A stretch of 64,000 nt of DNA from SZAS-79 sp965279075 (GTDB lineage: Bacteria > Pseudomonadota > Gammaproteobacteria > Burkholderiales > SG8-39), in contig CBDIHI010000011.1 in assembly GCA_965279075.1 (NCBI GenBank), positions 1 to 64,000 on the forward strand. The letters are read 5' to 3'. The position numbers and the translations under genes are program-made. Position 1 is the first letter of the stretch, and each line of letters begins with the position of its first letter. A model generated the notes under the pieces. It was given only the letters and a program-made list of their open reading frames with translations. It made no database searches and had not been told where the DNA came from. Of this stretch, positions 8,999 through 16,274 are shown piece by piece.

Positions 8999-9891
8999 GC
9001 GCCGCCGGCCACGAGCGCATGCCCCGGTCCCTGTGGTGGACGCTGGCCGGGCTCACGTTCGCGTGGGGATTCAACTGGACCGCGATGAAGGTCGCGCTCG
9101 CGGAGTTCACCCCGTGGATGTTCCGCAGCCTGTGCATCGGGCTCGGGTCGCTGCTGCTGTTCGCGATCGCCCGGATGGCCGGGAACGACCTTCGCATACC
9201 CAGGGCACTGTGGGCACGCCTGGCGGTCCTCGCGTTCTTCAACGTCACCTGCTGGAACATGCTGATCGCCTACGGCCTGACCATGATCCCGTCGGGGCGT
9301 ACGGCGATCCTCGCGTTCACGATGCCGGTACTGTCGGTGCCGCTGTCCGCGTGGCTGCTCGGGGAGAAGATCACGCCGGCGAAACTGGCTGCGCTGGCCC
9401 TGGGCATGGCGGGGATGGGGCTGCTGCTGGGCGAGGAGGTGACTTCGCTCGGGCGCTCGCCGCTCGGCGCGCTGCTTGCCCTCGGCGCCGCGTTCACGTG
9501 GGCCATAGGCACGGTGCTGCAGAAGCGCTGGCCGCTCGGGCTGCCGATGGGCACGTTCACCGCCTGGACCATGTTCCTCGGCGGCATCCCCGTGTTTGCG
9601 GGCACGCTGCTATTCGACCGCGGACCCTGGCCGCCCGTGGGTACGGCGGCGCTGCTCGCGCTCGCCTACAACGTGGTGATCGCGTTCGCTTTCGCCTACT
9701 GGGCGTGGTTCAAAATCGCCTCCACCGTGCCGGTGGCCGTGTCCTCGATCAGCGTTCTGTCGGTGCCGATCGTCGGGGTGCTGTGCGGATTTCTGTTCCT
9801 CGGCGAGCGTCCCAGCCTGCAGGAGTACGGCGCGCTGGTGTGCGTCGTGCTTGCCGTGCTTGCGGTCAACCTGCCGGAACGCAGGCGATAG
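8995..9891 (+). CDS. EamA/DMT superfamily transporter (paralogue B)
   Basis: This 298-residue protein has ten helices and two EamA repeats, and is a clear paralogue of the preceding gene: LTFAWGFNWTAMKV against LTLVWGFNWTVMKV, and GTVLQKRWPLGLP against GTILQKRLPVGLP. It starts inside the ATGA overlap. Its 3' end overlaps the convergent gluQ gene by 26 bp. Keeping two close copies beside a P450 suggests either dosage or a split in substrate range. The substrate is unknown. Confidence 0.88.
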   Translation: MSAAGHERMPRSLWWTLAGLTFAWGFNWTAMKVALAEFTPWMFRSLCIGLGSLLLFAIARMAGNDLRIPRALWARLAVLAFFNVTCWNMLIAYGLTMIPSGRTAILAFTMPVLSVPLSAWLLGEKITPAKLAALALGMAGMGLLLGEEVTSLGRSPLGALLALGAAFTWAIGTVLQKRWPLGLPMGTFTAWTMFLGGIPVFAGTLLFDRGPWPPVGTAALLALAYNVVIAFAFAYWAWFKIASTVPVAVSSISVLSVPIVGVLCGFLFLGERPSLQEYGALVCVVLAVLAVNLPERRR

Positions 9892-10765
9892 CCCGGGCCT
9901 TCGGCACGCGTGTGGGATCCCAGTGCGCGCGGCCCCAAGCGATGAGGTCCCGGGGCGGCGCATTGCGCAGTCCGGGAGGCGGCGCATGGCCGAGGAACGC
10001 CAGCGCGGCATGCATCGATTCCGGTCCCGCGGGGGAGGCGCCGGTCTGCTTCGAAAGCTTCTCGCCCGCGGCGTTCACGGCGATCGGCAGGTGCAGGTAG
10101 CGCGGTGTCGGCAGGCCCAGCAGGCGCTGCAGGTGGACCTGCCGTGCGGTCGACTCGAGCAGGTCCGCGCCGCGCACGATGTCCGTGATGCCCTGCGCCG
10201 CATCGTCGACGACCACCGCGAGCTGGTAGGCGAAATAGCCGTCCGCGCGGAACAGCACGAAGTCGCCGACCTCCCGGTCCACGGCCTGCACGATCCGGCC
10301 CTGCAGGCGATCGACGAACTCGACGCGCGAGCCTTCGGTGCGCGCGCGGAATGCGCGCGCGGCCCGGCCCGGGCCGAGGCCGTGGCGGCAGGTGCCGGGA
10401 TAGATCCGCGCGCCGTCGCCCGCAAGCGCCGAGTCGGCGATCTCCTTGCGGGTGCACCCGCACGGATAGGCGAGCCCGGCGTCCTTGAGGCGCTCGAGCG
10501 CAGCCGCGTAAAGCGCGGTGCGGCTGCTCTGGACGACCACTTCGCCCTCCCATTCGAGCCCGCAGGCTTCGAGCGTGGCGAGGATCGCATCGGCCGCGCC
10601 GGGCTGCGTGCGGGGCTCGTCCACGTCCTCGATCCGCACGAGCCAGCGCCCGCCCTGCGCCCGCGCATCAAGGAAACTGCCGAGCGCGGCCACCAACGAG
10701 CCGAAATGCAGCGGGCCGGTGGGCGAGGGGGCGAAGCGTCCGGTGGGCGTGTTCACGGGTACCAT
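9866..10765 (-). CDS. gluQ: Glutamyl-Q tRNA(Asp) synthetase
   Basis: This 299-residue protein is the shortened GluRS paralogue that attaches glutamate to queuosine at the wobble base of tRNA-Asp. The class I signature appears as PSPTGPLHFGSL, and the second signature as EKLSKQ. A zinc site is formed by CGC and the later Tyr/Cys pair (IYPGTC). There is no anticodon-binding domain, as expected for the family. The start is the ATG at 10765, giving MVPVNTPTGRFAPSP. It is convergent with the EamA gene and divergent from the thioredoxin-like gene, with 24 bp between starts. Confidence 0.93.
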   Translation of the reverse strand: MVPVNTPTGRFAPSPTGPLHFGSLVAALGSFLDARAQGGRWLVRIEDVDEPRTQPGAADAILATLEACGLEWEGEVVVQSSRTALYAAALERLKDAGLAYPCGCTRKEIADSALAGDGARIYPGTCRHGLGPGRAARAFRARTEGSRVEFVDRLQGRIVQAVDREVGDFVLFRADGYFAYQLAVVVDDAAQGITDIVRGADLLESTARQVHLQRLLGLPTPRYLHLPIAVNAAGEKLSKQTGASPAGPESMHAALAFLGHAPPPGLRNAPPRDLIAWGRAHWDPTRVPKARAIACVPAG

Positions 10766-10789
10766 TATGCTTTCGCGACAGGAGCAAGC

Positions 10790-11176
10790 ATGGCCACGGT
10801 AGAACTCACCAAGGACAACTTCGAGGACGTCGTCACCGGCAACCCGATCGTGATCGTCGATTTCTGGGCGCCGTGGTGCGGCCCGTGCCGGGGCTTCGCG
10901 CCGATCTTCGAGCAGGCCTCCGAGTCCCACGAGGACGTGGTGTTCGCCAAGGTGAACACCGAGGACGAGCAGGAGATCGCCGCGGCGTTCGACATCCGCT
11001 CGATCCCCACGCTGATGGTGTTCCGCGACAAGGTCATCCTCTATTCCCAGGCCGGCGCGCTGCCGGCCGGCGCGTTCGGCGAACTGATCACTAAGGCCAA
11101 GGAGGTCGACATGGCCCAGGTGCAGAAGGAGATCGCCGCCCGGGGTGAAGAGGGCGAGGGCGGCGCCGCCGCCTAA
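10790..11176 (+). CDS. Thioredoxin family protein
   Basis: This 128-residue cytoplasmic protein has the classic active site WCGPC (Cys 30 and 33) and the cis-proline loop RSIPTLMVF. It ends in an extra 20-residue acidic and Gly/Ala-rich tail. It should reduce disulfides in target proteins, with electrons from thioredoxin reductase (trxB is elsewhere in this window). The start ATG has AGGAG 6 bp upstream. The stop codon overlaps the stop of the convergent LysR gene. Thioredoxins with this tail are common in betaproteobacteria and are not the main TrxA. Confidence 0.9.
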   Translation: MATVELTKDNFEDVVTGNPIVIVDFWAPWCGPCRGFAPIFEQASESHEDVVFAKVNTEDEQEIAAAFDIRSIPTLMVFRDKVILYSQAGALPAGAFGELITKAKEVDMAQVQKEIAARGEEGEGGAAA

Positions 11177-12101
11177 CCCGGCACCGTCGAGCGCAGCAGG
11201 CTGCCGCACGCGCCCGCGTCCAGTCGCTCGAGGAACCACGCAAGCGCCTTGCCCTTGTTGGCCGTCCGCCAGGCGAGGTACTGGAAGGCCTCCAGCTTGG
11301 GCTCGGCCACCTGCCTGATCAGCAGGCGTCCCGCCTTCTCCTCGTCCCGCGCGATCGGTTCGGGCAGGTAGCCGACGCCGAGGCCCGCGCGCTGGGCCGC
11401 GACCTTCGCGGTGAAATCCGGCACCGTCAGCGTGTCCTGCCCGAGCAGCAGCCCGGAACTGCGCGGCGGCTGGCTGCGCGAGGTGTCGCCCACCGCCACT
11501 GCGCGATGCCGGCGGATTTCCGCGGGCGGCAGCGGTTCGGGCGCTTCCGCCAGCGGATGCGTTGGCGCCACCGCGAACAGGAACTGCACCGGGTGCATGC
11601 GGCGCAGGCTGAAGCCGGCCTGCGACATGGGCTCGCCGCCGGCGCCGATGGCGAGATCGACGCGCCCCGATTGGAGTGCGTCCCCAGGTGCCGCCGAGAA
11701 CCTCGTAGGCCATGCGCACCCCGGGTGCCGCTTTCCGCGCGGTCGAACTCCGCCACCAGCGGCAGCAGCGCTTCGGCGCGCAGCGTGACGTCGACGGCGA
11801 TCCTCAGTTCCACCTCCCAGCCGCGCGCGACCTGCTGGACGCGGCATTCCATCTCGCCGGCCATCTCGAGCAGGCTGCGCCCTTCGTCCAGGAGTTCGCG
11901 TCCGGCGGCCGTGAGTTCGGCGCGGCGGCCGCTGCGGTCGAAGAGCTTCACGCCGAGGTCCTCCTCGAGCTTGGCCATGGTGTAAGTGAGTGCTGACGGG
12001 ACGCGGTGCAGTTCCGCCGCGGCGGAGGCGAAACTGCCTTTCCTTTCAATGGCATCCAGTGCTGCCAGGGCATCCAGCGAGACTTTGAGGGGCATAGTCA
12101 A
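11173..12101 (-). pseudogene. LysR-family transcriptional regulator, broken by two single-base insertions
   Basis: The N-terminal 60 residues are a normal LysR helix-turn-helix (SFASAAAELHRVPSALTYTMAKLEEDLGVKLFDR is spread over residues 23-56). The effector domain continues in two other frames, ending TVPG. The frame changes at the C-run 11719-11722 and again at 11682-11685; removing one base from each run restores EFDRAESGTR-VRMAYEVLGGTWDALQSGR as a continuous protein of about 309 residues. Both sites are four-base homopolymers, so sequencing or assembly error is as likely as real decay. The gene is divergent from the pirin - wrbA - pirin operon, which it would normally control. Confidence 0.8.
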
Positions 12102-12211
12102 ATAAATTGAATATATTGTTCAGAATGTTCCGCTTTTATTCCCCGCGAGGCAACCCTACACTGGATTCACCAGGTTCAGCCCATCTGAACTGACAAACAG
12201 GAGGCATTGTC

Positions 12212-12907
12212 ATGCAGGAAGTCCGCAAGGCCAATGAGCGGGGATACGCCGACCACGGCTGGCTGCGCTCGTTCCACACGTTTTCGTTCGCCGACTACCA
12301 CGACCCGAAGCACATGGGGTTCGGACCCTTGCGCGTGATCAACGAGGACCGGATCGATCCGGACCAGGGGTTCGGCACGCACGGCCACCGCGACATGGAG
12401 ATCATCAGCTACGTGCTGGAAGGCGAGCTCGCGCACAAGGACTCGATGGGCAACGGCTCGACCATCGTGCCGGGCGACGTGCAGAGGATGAGCGCCGGCA
12501 CGGGGGTGCGGCACAGCGAGTTCAACCACGCCAGCTCGGTCACGCATTTCCTGCAGATCTGGATCGAACCCGGCGTGCGCGGCATCGAGCCGGGCTACGA
12601 GCAGAAGCATTTCGATGCGGCCTCCAAGCGCGGGCGCCTGCGGCTGATCGCTTCGCCCGACGCCCGCGACGGCTCGGTGACGATCCACCAGGACGCGTCC
12701 ATTTACGCGGCGTTGCTGGACGGCGCGGAGAAGGCGACGCACGTGCTGGCCGCAGGGCGGCGCGCCTATGTGCACGTGGCGCGCGGGAAGGTGACCGCGA
12801 ACGGCGCGCCGCTCGAGGCGGGCGATGCGCTCAAGGTGTTCAACGTGGCTGAAGTCGTGCTCGAGCAGGGCGCCGGCGCCGAAGTCCTGCTGTTCGACCT
12901 CGCCTGA
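12212..12907 (+). CDS. Pirin family protein (YhhW-like bicupin)
   Basis: This 231-residue protein is the short pirin type, like E. coli YhhW, which has quercetin 2,3-dioxygenase activity in vitro. The N-terminal cupin shows the metal-binding set GTHGHRDMEIISYVLEGELAHKDS and later GVRHSEFNH, giving three His and one Glu. The C-terminal cupin is degenerate. AGGAGG lies 7 bp before the ATG. It heads an operon with wrbA and a second pirin, and the LysR gene is divergent. Such clusters are often induced by electrophiles or quinones; here that is inference from wrbA. Confidence 0.92.
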   Translation: MQEVRKANERGYADHGWLRSFHTFSFADYHDPKHMGFGPLRVINEDRIDPDQGFGTHGHRDMEIISYVLEGELAHKDSMGNGSTIVPGDVQRMSAGTGVRHSEFNHASSVTHFLQIWIEPGVRGIEPGYEQKHFDAASKRGRLRLIASPDARDGSVTIHQDASIYAALLDGAEKATHVLAAGRRAYVHVARGKVTANGAPLEAGDALKVFNVAEVVLEQGAGAEVLLFDLA

Positions 12908-12933
12908 TTTCACCAGACAACGGAAAAACGATC

Positions 12934-13560
12934 ATGACAACGAAAGTGCAAGTGGTGTTCTACAGCATGTACGGCCATATCTTCCGCATGGCCGAGGCCG
13001 TGGCGGCCGGCGCGAAGGAAGTGCCGGGCGTCGAGGTGAGCCTCGCGCAGGTGCCGGAGCTGGTACCTGCCGACGTGCTCGAAAAGAGCGGCGCGACGGC
13101 GGCGAAGGCTGCGTTCGCACACGTACCCGTCGCGAAGGTCGAGCAACTGGCGGACGCGGACGCCGTGATCTTCGGCACGGGCACGCGCTTCGGCATGATG
13201 ACTTCCCAGATGCGCAACTTCCTCGACCAGACCGGCGGGCTGTGGGCCAAGGGCGCGCTGATCGGCAAGGTCGGCAGCGTGTTCACGAGCAGCGCCACGC
13301 AGCACGGCGGGCAGGAATCGACGCTATTGTCCTTCCACACGACGCTGCTGCATCACGGCTTCGTCGTGGTCGGGGTGCCGTACTCCGAGGCACGCCAGAC
13401 CACGATCACCGAGATGACCGGCGGCACGCCCTACGGCGCGTCCACGATCACCGGCGGTGACGGCTCGCGCCTGCCCTCGGAAAACGAGCTTGCGATCGCG
13501 CGCTTCCAGGGCAGGCACGTGGCGACGATCGCAGCGCGGCTGAAGGCGGGCGCCAGGTGA
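12934..13560 (+). CDS. wrbA: NAD(P)H:quinone oxidoreductase, WrbA family
   Basis: This 208-residue flavodoxin-like protein begins KVQVVFYSMYGHIFRMAEAV, the FMN phosphate-binding loop. Other FMN contacts are visible in GTGTRFGMMTSQMRNFLDQTGGLW and SSATQHGGQE, both WrbA hallmarks. WrbA is a tetrameric FMN enzyme that reduces quinones by two electrons and so avoids semiquinone radicals. It lies 26 bp after the first pirin and overlaps the second pirin by GTGA. The whole cluster looks like a quinone-detoxification operon. Confidence 0.95.
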   Translation: MTTKVQVVFYSMYGHIFRMAEAVAAGAKEVPGVEVSLAQVPELVPADVLEKSGATAAKAAFAHVPVAKVEQLADADAVIFGTGTRFGMMTSQMRNFLDQTGGLWAKGALIGKVGSVFTSSATQHGGQESTLLSFHTTLLHHGFVVVGVPYSEARQTTITEMTGGTPYGASTITGGDGSRLPSENELAIARFQGRHVATIAARLKAGAR

Positions 13561-14375
13561 CGGCGCAGGTCATCGACTCGCACTGGGCGGCGGTCACCGA
13601 CACGCTGCGCGTGCGGCGTGCGCTGCCCGGCGCCGGGCGGGAAGCGGTCGGGCCGTGGGTTTTCCTCGACCATTTCGGCCCGCTCGAAGTGCCACAGGGC
13701 GACGAGGGCACGCCCCCGCACCCGCATGCCGGGATCGAGACGGTGACCTACCTCTTCGACGGCGCCATGAACCACCGCGATTCCGCCGGCCACGAAGGGC
13801 TGGTGGGCGGTGGCGGGGTGCAATGGATGACGGCCGGGCGCGGCATCGTGCACGCCGAGCGCCCGTCCCCGGGCGGCCTGCACGGCCTGCAGTTGTGGAC
13901 CAGCCTGCCGCGCGCGCAGAAGCGGCGCGAACCCGTGTACCAGCACTTCGACGCGGAGGCGTTGCCCGTGTTCGAGCGCGAGGGCGTGAAGGTCAGGGTG
14001 GTCGGCGGCACGCTGGGCGGCGTGACCAGCCCGGCGCAGACCTCGTCGCCGACGCTGCTCGCCCACGCTGCCTTCGGGAAAGCGGGCGTACTCGAGGTCG
14101 ATGTCCCGGCGGAGTTCGAAGTTGCCGTGTACGTGGCGGCCGGGACCGCAAAGGTGGACGGCCTGGAGGCCGCTACCGGCCAGATGGTCGTGCTCGAAGC
14201 GGGTGCGTCACGCCTGCGGCTGGAAGCGCAGGACGCCGACCTGATCCTGCTCGGCGGGGAAAGCGCCGAGCGGCCGCTTATTTTCCACGGGCCTTTCGTG
14301 CTCGACTCGGTGGAGGCGGTGAGGCAGGCCGAGCGCGACTACTTCGACGGCCGGATGGGGATGCTTCGGCCCTGA
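13557..14375 (+). CDS. Pirin family protein (long form)
   Basis: This 272-residue protein is a full-length pirin with the C-terminal pirin domain. The N-terminal cupin shows PHPHAGIETVTYLFDG and GRGIVHAERP, keeping the His/His/His/Glu metal site. The start is a GTG overlapping the wrbA stop, so translation is probably coupled. It belongs to a different subfamily from the first gene of the operon. Its last 98 bp overlap the end of the convergent TetR gene, which is a long overlap. Bacterial pirins bind iron and some degrade flavonols, but the substrate here is unknown. Confidence 0.9.
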   Translation: MTAQVIDSHWAAVTDTLRVRRALPGAGREAVGPWVFLDHFGPLEVPQGDEGTPPHPHAGIETVTYLFDGAMNHRDSAGHEGLVGGGGVQWMTAGRGIVHAERPSPGGLHGLQLWTSLPRAQKRREPVYQHFDAEALPVFEREGVKVRVVGGTLGGVTSPAQTSSPTLLAHAAFGKAGVLEVDVPAEFEVAVYVAAGTAKVDGLEAATGQMVVLEAGASRLRLEAQDADLILLGGESAERPLIFHGPFVLDSVEAVRQAERDYFDGRMGMLRP

Positions 14376-14904
14376 CGAGGTCGATCACCCGGCGCAGCAC
14401 CGCGCGCGCATCGCGCCGGGAGGCCGGGCTGCAGATGCCGAGGTCCATCGAGGACGCCCCGCAAAGCATCGCATGGATGACCAGCGCGTCTCCGGCGGAC
14501 ACCGAGAGTCCCGCACCGGAGAACAGGCCCTGCAGGTCCTGCACCGCCTCGGACTGGAACTTGCGCATCTGGCGCTTGAGCGAGGCGTCCTCGTCCGAGG
14601 CGGAGATCAGCGCGTGGAAGATCCGCGAAACGCCGCGGTCGGAAATGGCGTCGCACAAGCCGTCGGCGACCTCGTCCACCGACAACTCCCCGCGCCGCGC
14701 GCGCTCGTGCAGGGGGGCGATCAGCACCTCGCAGGAGCGGTCGGCGACCGCCAGCAGCATGTCGGCCCGCGACGGGAAGTAGTAGGTCAGGTGGCTCTGG
14801 CGCACGCCCGCCTCGGCTGCTATCCGGGGTTGAGATAGCGCGGCGAAACCGTGCTTCCTCAAGAGCTTGAGCGCGGCTTCGATGATGGTTTCGCGGATGT
14901 CCAT
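14278..14904 (-). CDS. TetR family transcriptional regulator, likely repressor of the RND pump
   Basis: This 208-residue protein starts at the ATG giving MDIRETIIEAALKLL; a TTG ten codons upstream is less likely. The N-terminal helix-turn-helix is typical (LSQPRIAAEAGVRQSHLTYYFPSRADML). The C-terminal ligand domain is unremarkable, and a Pro/Arg/Ser-rich tail lies over the end of the pirin gene. It is divergent from the RND efflux operon. Two adjacent palindromes, 42 bp before its start, are the expected operators. The family pattern is repression of the pump until a ligand binds. Confidence 0.88.
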   Translation of the reverse strand: MDIRETIIEAALKLLRKHGFAALSQPRIAAEAGVRQSHLTYYFPSRADMLLAVADRSCEVLIAPLHERARRGELSVDEVADGLCDAISDRGVSRIFHALISASDEDASLKRQMRKFQSEAVQDLQGLFSGAGLSVSAGDALVIHAMLCGASSMDLGICSPASRRDARAVLRRVIDLVRAEASPSGRRSSRARPASPPPPSRARKARGK

Positions 14905-14945
14905 GTCTGCTTCAGGGGTGTAACGGGGTTGCAACGCAACAAATT

Positions 14946-14982
14946 TTTGGTAGCCTTACCAAACTTTGGTAAGCTTACCAAA
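14946..14982. promoter_or_regulatory. Two adjacent palindromic operators between tetR and the RND operon
   Basis: TTTGGTAAGCTTACCAAA (14965-14982) is a perfect 18-bp palindrome. TTTGGTAGCCTTACCAAA (14946-14963) is a near-copy with two central mismatches, and only one base separates them. Half-sites therefore recur about every 9-10 bp on one face of the helix, as expected for cooperative binding by two TetR dimers. They lie between the two divergent starts, so one site pair could control both genes. Confidence 0.8.
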
Positions 14983-15037
14983 CTTTGAAATCCCGCGGCG
15001 CCGAAAGTTCCGCGCCGCGCCTCCAGGAAGGACCGAA

Positions 15038-16270
15038 ATGCTCCCCATGCACCTGCCCACCGGCGCCTCGCGCCCCGCATTGATGGCGATTCTCGTTTCC
15101 TCCGTGCTGGCCGCCTGCGGCGGCGGCACCCCGCCCGAAGGCAAGGGCGGCCCCGGCGGCATGCCGATGGCGCCGCCGGTCACGGTGGCCGCCGCGATCG
15201 AGCGCAGCACCAGCGACTTCGACGAGTTCACCGGCCGGCTCGACGCCGTCGAGAAGGTGGAGTTGCGCCCGCGCGTCTCCGGCTACATCGAGAGGATCCA
15301 CTACGCGCAGGGCGGCGAGGTGGCGAAGGGCGACCTGCTGGTCGAGATCGATGCGAAGCCCTTCGAGCAGGAGTTGCGCCGTGCCGAGGCGCAGGTCGCC
15401 AGCGCGAAGACGAAGTACGACCTCTCCGCGGGCGAGCTCGCGCGCGTGGAAAAGCTGGTCGATTCGGGCGCGGTGTCCCGCCAGGAGCTCGACGAGCGCG
15501 CCTCTGCGAAGCGTGACGCCGACAGCGCGCTGAAGTCCGCCCAGTCCTCCGTCGAGACGGCCACGCTGAACCTCGGATACACCAAGGTGCGCGCGCCCGT
15601 GTCGGGACGCACCAGCCGCGCCGAGATGACGGCGGGCAATTACGTCACCGCCGGGCAGTCGCTGCTGACGACGATCGTGTCGATCGACCCGATCTACGCC
15701 GTGTTCGAGGCCGACGAACAGGCATTCCTGAAGTACGCCGACCTTTCGCGCCGTGCGGCCGGCGTCCGGACCGCGCGCAACGCCGTCTACATGGGCCTCG
15801 CCAACGAAACGGGCTACCCCCACAAGGGCGTGATCGAGTTCGTCGACAACCGCCTGAACCCGCAGACCGGTACGATCCTCGCGCGGGCCGTGTTCGACAA
15901 CAAGGAGCGCCGATTCACGCCCGGGCTGTATGCGCGGATCAAGCTGTCCGGCAGCGGCAGCTACAACGCGGTGCTGGTGGACGACCGCGCGATCGGCACC
16001 GACCAGTCCAAGCGCTTCGTGCTGGTGGTCGGCGCAGACAACAAGGCAATGTACCGCGAGGTCAGGCTCGGCGCGCTGGTCGACGGGCTGCGCGTCGTGA
16101 AGGACGGCCTGAAGGCCGGCGAAGTCATCGTGGTCAACGGCCTGCAGCGGGTGCGTCCGGGCATGCCGGTACAGCCCAATAGCGTGCCGATGAATCCCGC
16201 GGAGCGCCCGAAGCCCGCCCCGATGGGCCCGGACGGCAAGCCCGCCGCAAAAGCCGAAGCGAAGAAGTAA
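15038..16270 (+). CDS. RND efflux periplasmic adaptor lipoprotein (membrane fusion protein)
   Basis: This 410-residue protein starts at an ATG with AGGAAGGA upstream; an upstream TTG lies inside the operator and is rejected. The signal peptide ends in the lipobox LAAC, so it is anchored to the inner membrane by lipid. After a Gly/Pro-rich linker come the barrel-sandwich halves (VSGYIERIHYAQGGEVAKGDLLVEID and TKVRAPVSGR) with a helical hairpin between them, then the beta-barrel and membrane-proximal domains. It would connect the pump to the outer membrane channel. It lies 4 bp before the pump gene in one operon. Confidence 0.95.
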   Translation: MLPMHLPTGASRPALMAILVSSVLAACGGGTPPEGKGGPGGMPMAPPVTVAAAIERSTSDFDEFTGRLDAVEKVELRPRVSGYIERIHYAQGGEVAKGDLLVEIDAKPFEQELRRAEAQVASAKTKYDLSAGELARVEKLVDSGAVSRQELDERASAKRDADSALKSAQSSVETATLNLGYTKVRAPVSGRTSRAEMTAGNYVTAGQSLLTTIVSIDPIYAVFEADEQAFLKYADLSRRAAGVRTARNAVYMGLANETGYPHKGVIEFVDNRLNPQTGTILARAVFDNKERRFTPGLYARIKLSGSGSYNAVLVDDRAIGTDQSKRFVLVVGADNKAMYREVRLGALVDGLRVVKDGLKAGEVIVVNGLQRVRPGMPVQPNSVPMNPAERPKPAPMGPDGKPAAKAEAKK

Positions 16271-16274
16271 CGCG

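Noticed and set aside
14966..15037. An N-terminal extension of the RND adaptor from a TTG
   Set aside because: It would start inside the perfect palindrome and displace the lipoprotein signal peptide from the N-terminus; the ATG at 15038 has a good ribosome site.
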